Of a DNA stretch of 64,000 bases, positions 58,933 to 64,000 are shown piece by piece (position 1 is the stretch's first letter; each line of letters starts with the position of its first letter). Made by a program: the position numbers and the translations under genes. Source of the DNA: an uncultured Pelosinus sp. (GTDB taxonomy: Bacteria > Bacillota > Negativicutes > Sporomusales > Acetonemataceae); NCBI GenBank assembly GCA_900542835.1, contig UQPB01000016.1, positions 1-64,000 on the forward strand, written 5' to 3'. The notes beneath the pieces are model-generated. The model did not search any database. It was not told where the DNA came from and worked only from the letters and a program-made list of their open reading frames with translations.

Positions 58933-59121
58933 TCACCCGCTTCGTGAATTATTCAGCTTCTGTAATAGCGCCGCAAATTCAGAAACGGTACCACCTACCA
59001 TTTCTAGGCCAAGAGCACTTGTTGGTTCATCAAAAAGCATTATTTCCGGCTCCATTGCAAGTGAACGGGTAATCGCGATTCGTTGCTTCTGCTTTGATGA
59101 AACATTTAATAAAAGTGGCAA
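58933..59121 (-). pseudogene. ABC transporter ATPase fragment (amino-acid type)
   Basis: Encodes KQKQRIAITRSLAMEPEIM and LFDEPTSALGLEMVG, the signature-to-D-loop section of GlnQ/HisP-type ATPases. Walker B (IMLFDEPTSAL) is intact, but the C-motif LSGGQ is degraded (VSSKQ) and the Walker A half and C-terminus are missing. A dead remnant of a polar amino acid importer. Confidence 0.75.
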
Positions 59122-59215
59122 CCAAATCAGCCAACCACGTTGAGGTCTACTCCAAATCCATTCCTCCTTTTATCAAATAATCGTATTGGTATCAGAACAA
59201 AGAATTTTTCTTATG

Positions 59216-59264
59216 ATAAAAAGCACCTACCGTATGTAAGATTAGCCTTACATACGGTAGGTGC
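59216..59264 (-). terminator. Strong orphan terminator
   Basis: Perfect 19-bp arms AGCACCTACCGTATGTAAG (59221-59239) and its complement (59246-59264), then TTTTTATC on the minus strand. The gene it served is no longer recognisable. Confidence 0.8.
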
Positions 59265-59332
59265 TCACCCGGTGACTCTTATTCGCAATTGATATTATAG
59301 CAAGTTTCTATATAAAATTCAAGCTGTAACCA

Positions 59333-60478
59333 TTATAGCCTCACGGCCGTTTCATAAATATCCAAAACGTCCAAGAAGTGATAAACTCTTTGATACACGG
59401 CATCAAGGATACGTGGAGCATAAACTGTCGGATGTGCTGATAATCGTTATGTGTGCGGTACTCTGTGGGTTAGATGAACTTGGAGATATCGTTTTGTATG
59501 CACAAAAGCGGCAAGAATTTTTCACCAAGCAGTTTGGCATTGAAAGAACCCCGTCAAAGTCGACCTTAAGCCGGATTCTGAACATGGTTGACGGTGAAGT
59601 TGTAGGCGGTGTCATCGTGGAAATCATGCGCGAAACAGCGGGGAATACCGGAGCTGTTTTGGCAGTAGACGGAAAGACTATTCGTCGGACAGTAAAAGAA
59701 GGCAACCCCCATTCCGCGCTGCAAATTTTAACGGCGTATCTCACGGAAAGCGGCGTTGTATTAGGCCAACAATCTATTCATGAAAAGACGAATGAAATCC
59801 CGGTTTTTCAAGAAATGTTAGATGTTCTGAATATTTCAGGTAAGACGATTACGGCCGATGCCATGCATTGCCAAAAAGAAACCTGCCGCAAAATCATCAA
59901 GGGTGGCGGACACTATGTGTTTGGCCTGAAGGAAAATCACAAACGGTTATTTGACGATGTGGACTTGTTTTTCAAAAGTCAAATCAACCAGGAGGACCTG
60001 GAATCCTTTCGGACAATAGAGAAAAATGCCGGACGGATTGAGGAGCGGATATGTCGAAAGATCACGGATATCTCATGGCTTGAGCAGCGGGAAAACTGGG
60101 CGGGGCTGCAAACCGTTTTTGAAGTAAGGCGGATTATCCAGACCAAGCATAGAATCAGCGATGAGACGTGTTACTATATTTCCGATCTAGACAAATCTGC
60201 CAAGGCTTTAATGCAAATTGCCCGTGAACACTGGAAGATTGAGTCATTACACTGGATGCTGGATGTTGTATTTTCGGAAGATGAATGTAAAATCCTTTCT
60301 GAAAACGGCCATAAAACGCTAAACGCTTTTCGCAAGCTTGCCCTGCTGATTCACAAGAGATACCTTGCGCAGCACCGCATTAAATCCAGCGTCAAATCTC
60401 ATCTGCTTTCTTGTTTGTTGGACGACGGTTTGCTTCTTCGGCTTTTCCTGTTTTTATGAAACGGGCGTGATTATAGCC
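59333..60478 (+). mobile_element. ISAs1-family insertion sequence with target duplication
   Basis: Element 59341-60470 (1130 bp). Terminal inverted repeats TCACGGCCGTTTCATAAA (59341-59358) and its complement TTTATGAAACGGGCGTGA (60453-60470) have one mismatch. Flanking 8-bp direct repeats TTATAGCC at 59333-59340 and 60471-60478 are the target duplication. Contains one transposase gene reading rightwards. Confidence 0.9.
59413..60459 (+). CDS. ISAs1-family DDE transposase
   Basis: 348 residues from the GTG at 59413. N-terminal HKLSDVLIIVMCAVLCGLDELGDI is the DDE_Tnp_1-associated domain. The catalytic core has VLAVDGKTIRRT (first Asp), ITADAMHCQKETCRKII (second Asp) and a late Glu in HWKIESLHWMLDVVFSEDEC. 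This is the H-repeat/ISAs1 group. Homology (LFDTRHQGYV) continues upstream in frame to about 59374, so the true start may be earlier, at an unusual codon, or the 5' end may be slightly damaged. The stop lies in the right inverted repeat. Confidence 0.88.
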   Translation: MEHKLSDVLIIVMCAVLCGLDELGDIVLYAQKRQEFFTKQFGIERTPSKSTLSRILNMVDGEVVGGVIVEIMRETAGNTGAVLAVDGKTIRRTVKEGNPHSALQILTAYLTESGVVLGQQSIHEKTNEIPVFQEMLDVLNISGKTITADAMHCQKETCRKIIKGGGHYVFGLKENHKRLFDDVDLFFKSQINQEDLESFRTIEKNAGRIEERICRKITDISWLEQRENWAGLQTVFEVRRIIQTKHRISDETCYYISDLDKSAKALMQIAREHWKIESLHWMLDVVFSEDECKILSENGHKTLNAFRKLALLIHKRYLAQHRIKSSVKSHLLSCLLDDGLLLRLFLFL

Positions 60479-60507
60479 TTTCCTCATATTGCCCCACCAT
60501 CAGCAAC

Positions 60508-60549
60508 GGCAAGGCCGGGACAGCATTTTGTCCCGGCCTTGTTTTTTGG
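60508..60549 (+). terminator. Plus-strand terminator
   Basis: CAAGGCCGGGACA / TGTCCCGGCCTTG hairpin followed by TTTTTTGG, 30 bp right of the IS. It was probably joined to sequence left of 59333 before the insertion. Confidence 0.85.
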
Positions 60550-60572
60550 ATTTATGTACATATGTACCCTAT

Positions 60573-60613
60573 TGAAAAAAACAAGGGCGCGAACCGTAAG
60601 ATTCGCGCCCCTG
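60573..60613 (-). terminator. Terminator of the coiled-coil gene
   Basis: Minus-strand GGGGCGCGAATCTTACGGTTCGCGCCCTTG hairpin followed by TTTTTTTC, 12 bases after the stop. Confidence 0.92.
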
Positions 60614-60624
60614 GGTATGTTTAT

Positions 60625-60978
60625 TTACTTTGCCCGACTTAGCTGTCTGATATCCTGTTCGTGTTCACTCGCTTTACGGACAAGGAATATGACATCGCTC
60701 GCCATACGCTCAACCTGTTCATGCGTCTTGGCCGCGTTCGCCCCGAGGTGATCCACCTTACCCTCAAGCTGATTCACCTTACCCTCAAGCTTGGCCAACG
60801 TATGCCCCATACCGTGTACCTGGGCATTAATCTCTTCCGTCCAGTTGACCAGCCCTTTGGTGACCTGGACATTCTCATCCAGCGTGGTCTTGATCTGCCT
60901 GACCTCTTCAAATAGCTGCTTCTGTCCGTCAAATAGCTGCTTCTGCCCGTCAAGCAGCTGCTGCAGTATTTTTTCCAT
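60625..60978 (-). CDS. Small coiled-coil protein with heptad repeats
   Basis: 117 residues, no Cys, no membrane segment. Almost the whole length is heptad-patterned. Near-repeats include DGQKQLFDGQKQLF and LEGKVNQLEGKVDHLG. A relative of short coiled-coil proteins common in Negativicutes and clostridia; no function known to me. I start at ATG 60978 (MEKILQQ) behind AAGGGGG; an upstream in-frame start exists without a site. Confidence 0.75.
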   Translation of the reverse strand: MEKILQQLLDGQKQLFDGQKQLFEEVRQIKTTLDENVQVTKGLVNWTEEINAQVHGMGHTLAKLEGKVNQLEGKVDHLGANAAKTHEQVERMASDVIFLVRKASEHEQDIRQLSRAK

Positions 60979-61130
60979 GCCCATCCCCCTTTGGGTTTCA
61001 TGCCGTTCCATTTTGCTTTATTATAGCACAAAACGTTACCGGGTCATATAGCTTGCCAATCCTTTTTCAACCAGCTACAAAGCGTCCGTCATCCTGCCGC
61101 ATCGTTGATCAATAGGTAGAATCTCAGGCT

Positions 61131-61240
61131 CTTCCCTCTGTGCCCTCCGCGTATCCTCCGTGTCCTCCGTGGAGTCATGCTTTCGCTCTTTGCCTCTTCC
61201 TCATCACGGCGACAGTTCGATGCCTCGCCCTTCTCCGCGG
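61131..61240 (-). repeat. TCCGTG-rich dispersed repeat, copy 4
   Basis: Reverse-strand match to 12297-12400: gaagggcgaggcatcgaac, then CTCCACGGAGGACACGGAGG. Between the coiled-coil gene and the deacetylase gene. Gene-free interval 61012-61262 holds nothing else. Confidence 0.7.
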
Positions 61241-61262
61241 CTAGTCTCCTATCCCGGCTCCA

Positions 61263-62126
61263 TCAGCCTGGCGGCAGCTGGTTCATGGCCTCCAGATGCC
61301 GCGCCACCGAGGTAAAGCGGAAGGTTCGCAGCATGGCTGCCAGTTTGGATTTAGTGCCGCCGATGCCGCAATAGTGGATGAACGCTTCCAGTGGCGGCAG
61401 TGTTAAGCGCCGCTCCGTCGGGTCGATTTCGCGGGGATGCAGGTAAACGATACCGCAGCGGCCCTGGCGGTTGACGGCGCGGATTGCCTGCTTGATGAAA
61501 AAGGCCGGGAAAAAGCGGAAGTAAAAGCCGCCGGCAAAGCCGATATTCTTGCCGCCCAGCCGCCAAACCGACGACGGCACCTCGTACAAATTCAGCTGCC
61601 TGCCGTTAACCCGCGGCCGGTGAATTGCCAGCGGCGCCTGCGGTATGCCATAGAGGAAGGTTTTGACCGGAAATATACTGGCGTCATAGGTCAGCCCCAA
61701 TTCCTCCAGCGCCTCCAGATAATCCAGATTCGCCTCAACAATCGACCAGGACGGCGCCCGGTAGCCTTGAACCCGCACACCGGCGGCATCCTCCAGGATT
61801 GCGACCGATTTTTGCACATCAGCCTTAAACGCGGCCCGTGTCTGCCGATAGGCCAGATGATGGCTGTAGCCGTGGGACGCGACCTCATGTCCCTGCCGGA
61901 CAATGTCCCTGATCACCTCCGGATAGTCCTCGCCGATACAGCCAAGGACAAAGAAGGTCGCCTTGGCGCCGCTGTCGTCGCACATGCGCAGCAGCGTTTC
62001 CATCTGGGCCCGGAAATTCGAGCCCTGGCCCCGGAACGCGTCCGGATTCACCGTATCATAATTGGCGTGAAACCATTCCTCCACATCAAAGGTGAGGATA
62101 TTGGCCGCCGTTTCCCCGCTACTCAC
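61263..62126 (-). CDS. Polysaccharide deacetylase, DUF3473 (XrtA-associated) type
   Basis: About 287 residues. NodB-type deacetylase core: TFDVEEWFHANYD (catalytic Asp), VASHGYSHH (metal His pair), GYRAPSWSI. The C-terminal part with IVYLHPREIDP and an extra helical domain matches the DUF3473 group found in EPS/exosortase loci. Likely removes acetyl groups from an exopolysaccharide or its precursor. I use GTG 62126, which overlaps the methyltransferase stop (GTGAGTAG) and has AAGGGCG upstream; a TTG 8 codons earlier is possible. Confidence 0.88.
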   Translation of the reverse strand: MSSGETAANILTFDVEEWFHANYDTVNPDAFRGQGSNFRAQMETLLRMCDDSGAKATFFVLGCIGEDYPEVIRDIVRQGHEVASHGYSHHLAYRQTRAAFKADVQKSVAILEDAAGVRVQGYRAPSWSIVEANLDYLEALEELGLTYDASIFPVKTFLYGIPQAPLAIHRPRVNGRQLNLYEVPSSVWRLGGKNIGFAGGFYFRFFPAFFIKQAIRAVNRQGRCGIVYLHPREIDPTERRLTLPPLEAFIHYCGIGGTKSKLAAMLRTFRFTSVARHLEAMNQLPPG

Positions 62127-62784
62127 GCCGCTTGCGCCCTTTGATCGCAAACGATGTGCAGAAATAATCCGACCAGCCGCCGCTGTCGCGGCTGGCGCTC
62201 ACAAACCGGAACGGATGATAGTATTTAAGAAATTCGACCTCTGCCACGCCACAGGCGGCAAAGGAACGGCACAGTTCGTCCATACCGTACATGCGGTCAA
62301 ATTTTTTCTGCCGCTCAAACAGGCGCAGCAGGCGGCGCTGCAGCGACTGCTGATGCAGCGTCTGCACCAGCAGCGTCCCGCCCGGCTTGACAACCCGCGC
62401 CAGTTCCCGGATCACCGGCTGATAGGCTTCAATCAGCTGGATAACGCCGATGCATAAAACCAGATCAAAGCTATTGTCGGCAAAGTGCAGCGCCGTTAAA
62501 TCATCATTCGAGGTTTCGAGCCCGCGAGCGGCGGCGAATTGCAGGCTATTCACGGAAAAATCCACCCCACAGACGCGGTTGGCGGCGGTCAGCGGTTCAC
62601 TGAAGGCGCCAACGCCACAGCCGGCGTCAAGGATCTGCTGCCCCTGCAGCTCCCCCAGCCAGCGCAGGATATGCTCCCGCTGCATGAAAAAGCTTTTATC
62701 GTCAAAATAATCGGACGCCTTTACTGACGCGCCGTGACGCTCGGCTTTCTGGTCGAAATAGTGTTGCCAGTTGCTGTTGCTCAT
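62119..62784 (-). CDS. SAM-dependent methyltransferase, class I
   Basis: 221 residues. Motif I QILDAGCGVGAFSEPL, then VCGVDFSVNSLQFAA, DNSFDLVLCIGVIQLI and VVKPGGTLLVQTLH are the standard class I motifs (UbiE/Methyltransf_11 type). N-terminal NWQHYFDQKAERHGASVKASDYFD resembles methyltransferases of sugar or O-antigen loci. Located between FemAB-like and deacetylase genes; likely methylates a sugar or lipid of the same pathway. ATG 62784 has GGGGAG 9 bases before. Confidence 0.85.
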   Translation of the reverse strand: MSNSNWQHYFDQKAERHGASVKASDYFDDKSFFMQREHILRWLGELQGQQILDAGCGVGAFSEPLTAANRVCGVDFSVNSLQFAAARGLETSNDDLTALHFADNSFDLVLCIGVIQLIEAYQPVIRELARVVKPGGTLLVQTLHQQSLQRRLLRLFERQKKFDRMYGMDELCRSFAACGVAEVEFLKYYHPFRFVSASRDSGGWSDYFCTSFAIKGRKRRE

Positions 62785-62814
62785 TGCTGTCATCTCCCCA
62801 AACCAAATAGCCGC

Positions 62815-63858
62815 TTACGGAAGCACATAACGGATCAGACGCGGGCCGGCCCGGCCGGTAATAAACGCCGGCGCCGCCCGCCACAATTTAACGGCCAAAT
62901 CAAACCGGCTGCGGCCGGGCGGAGCATAACCGCTTTCACTATACAGCAGGTAGCGGAGCTGGCAGGGTTCGGCCCCCCACTGCCGCTTATAGGCGTAGGT
63001 CCCCGAGCCCGCCGGTGACCGCCCCAGATCCAGGCGGCGCAGGCCGCAGCGGATTCCCAGCCGCACCGCCTCCCAATACATAAAATTATTCAGGTATTTG
63101 GCGTTATACTCGACGGCGTTGGCGCCATACGGATAATACAGGGTCTGGTCGCCCGGACTGAGCAGCAGCAGCATACCGCCCACCACCCGGCCGCTGTCGC
63201 GGTCAAGCACGGACAGCAGCCGGGCCGCGTCCGGCAGATACTGAAAAAACCGTTCAAAAAAGGCCAGCGCCGGCGCCGGTGATCCCAGCTGCTTCATCCG
63301 TCTCACATAAACCCGGTAAAAAGCTTCCAGATGCCCCGGATCAAACGAAACCGCAAACCAGTTGTTGCGGTATACCTTGCGAACATGATTGCGGTTGCCC
63401 GCGGTCGACAGCGCCAGCACCTGCTCCTCGTCCGCCGCCAGCGGCAGACTGAAGCTGTACTGATCGGCAGCCGCCTGCCAGCCCGGCTCATCCCAGTCCT
63501 GGTCCTTCAGCCGCATTTCCAGATACGCCAGCCGGCGCTGCGCGCACAAAGCGGGCAGGCTGGTTTGCGCAAACCGCCGCGCCGCCCCGCTGACGGCGCA
63601 AATATCGAGATAATTGACAAATGGCAGCGAGACAGCGGCCCGGCGCAAGCCGAGATTGCGCCCTTCAACCAGCGGCAGCAGCGCGCAGACCCGTTCATCA
63701 CGGTCAAGAACAGCGTGATAGAGACAGCGATAGCCGAATGATTCCAGCAGAATCCGCCGAAAGGCGGTGGTATGATAAATCGAGCCCGCTGCCGCCGCCA
63801 GGCGGTCCCATTCCCCGGCCATCGACGGCTGATAAGCAACGCAGTTGAACAGTTCCAT
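62815..63858 (-). CDS. FemAB-like GNAT acyltransferase (XrtA/PEP-CTERM-associated type)
   Basis: 347 residues with two GNAT-like halves. N-terminal SIYHTTAFRRILLESFGY and middle NRNHVRKVYRNNWFAVSF; C-terminal RVVGGMLLLLSPGDQTLYYPYGANAVEYNAKYLNNFMYWEAVRLGI and the tail DLGRSPAGSGTYAYKRQWGAEP are close to the FemAB-family proteins of exosortase/EPS clusters. Probably attaches an aminoacyl or acyl group to an exopolysaccharide intermediate. 4 bp from the truncated DMT gene, so part of one operon. Confidence 0.82.
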   Translation of the reverse strand: MELFNCVAYQPSMAGEWDRLAAAAGSIYHTTAFRRILLESFGYRCLYHAVLDRDERVCALLPLVEGRNLGLRRAAVSLPFVNYLDICAVSGAARRFAQTSLPALCAQRRLAYLEMRLKDQDWDEPGWQAAADQYSFSLPLAADEEQVLALSTAGNRNHVRKVYRNNWFAVSFDPGHLEAFYRVYVRRMKQLGSPAPALAFFERFFQYLPDAARLLSVLDRDSGRVVGGMLLLLSPGDQTLYYPYGANAVEYNAKYLNNFMYWEAVRLGIRCGLRRLDLGRSPAGSGTYAYKRQWGAEPCQLRYLLYSESGYAPPGRSRFDLAVKLWRAAPAFITGRAGPRLIRYVLP

Positions 63859-63861
63859 ATC

Positions 63862-64000
63862 TTATCCTCTCAGCCAAAAAACGACGCCGGTCATAATCAA
63901 GCCGCAGCCGATCCAGCGCGACACACTGATCTGCTCCTGGAAAATCAGCAGCGACACGGCCAGCAGCAGCAGATATTGGATACTGGAGACAAAGGTTACA
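63862..64000 (-). CDS. DMT/EamA-family transporter, C-terminal part (cut by window end)
   Basis: 46 codons visible: ...YLLLLAVSLLIFQEQISVSRW, then IGCGLIMTGVVFWLRG and stop. Two hydrophobic segments with the L-x-F-x-E-x-I pattern of EamA/DMT and undecaprenyl-sugar flippase-like small transporters. In this EPS setting a flippase or metabolite exporter is likely. The rest lies outside the window. Confidence 0.7.
   Translation of the reverse strand, partial: VTFVSSIQYLLLLAVSLLIFQEQISVSRWIGCGLIMTGVVFWLRG

Noticed and set aside
60555..60566. Palindrome GTACATATGTAC as an operator
   Set aside because: Lies between two terminators with no promoter near; likely chance.
1..64000. CRISPR array, prophage, rRNA operon or toxin-antitoxin gene pair
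   Set aside because: No regularly spaced repeats, phage structural genes, rRNA segments or recognisable TA pair were seen.

Overview
The window is a stretch of a Gram-positive-lineage (Bacillota) chromosome. PyrR-type attenuators, a leucine T-box leader in front of leuS, polA-mutM-coaE order, the holA/comEC/comEA/leuS neighbourhood and type-A RNase P RNA all point there. The moderately high GC, an 11-subunit nuo operon and EPS genes of a kind best known from diderms make an anaerobic Negativicute (Sporomusaceae-like) my best guess, but this is inference and not proven by the sequence. There is no rRNA operon, CRISPR array or prophage. Most genes are on the minus strand, so gene order below is read right to left.

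Region 1 (1-12.2 kb): tRNA-Gly, then the pyrimidine operon pyrB-pyrC-carA-carB-pyrK-pyrF-pyrE (8791 down to 203). It has its own strong promoter and a leader with two PyrR binding sites, each followed by a terminator. pyrD is missing between pyrK and pyrF, and pyrR is not adjacent. Upstream are a DcuC-family carrier with an AbgA-like M20 amidohydrolase, then two tandem tRNA-Leu genes (GAG, CAG).

Region 2 (12.2-24.4 kb): a polA-mutM-coaE-lytic transglycosylase-solute-binding lipoprotein run, an L,D-transpeptidase, an orphan PAS histidine kinase, rnpB, then prfC and a 41-residue Cys-containing ORF on the plus strand.

Region 3 (24.4-46.3 kb): GNAT/ornithine-racemase-like pair, holA, comEC, an MdtG-like exporter, a D-2-hydroxyacid dehydrogenase, comEA, leuS with T-box, an unknown 128-residue protein, metallophosphoesterase plus zinc-ribbon protein, an EF-G paralogue, a 23-residue ORF in its own transcription unit, then M42 peptidase/gamma-carbonic anhydrase/ndk/cobalamin adenosyltransferase, htpX, an SRPBCC protein and a class III aminotransferase.

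Region 4 (46.5-57.0 kb): nuoABCDHIJKLMN, an 11-subunit complex I lacking the NADH-input module NuoEFG, preceded by a structured leader and a divergent mscL whose protein ends in a zinc ribbon.

Region 5 (57.0-61.2 kb): an AT-richer accessory patch with an IS3-family transposase remnant, a MATE exporter, an ABC ATPase fragment, and a complete ISAs1-family element with 18-bp inverted repeats and an 8-bp target duplication (TTATAGCC).

Region 6 (61.2-64 kb): edge of an exopolysaccharide locus (DUF3473-type deacetylase, methyltransferase, FemAB-like acyltransferase, truncated DMT transporter).

Two families of dispersed intergenic repeats run through the window. One is a TCCGTG-rich family at about 12.3, 36.3, 57.1 and 61.2 kb. 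The other has terminal inverted repeats related to AACCACTG and sits at comEC, inside nuo, and on both sides of nuo.
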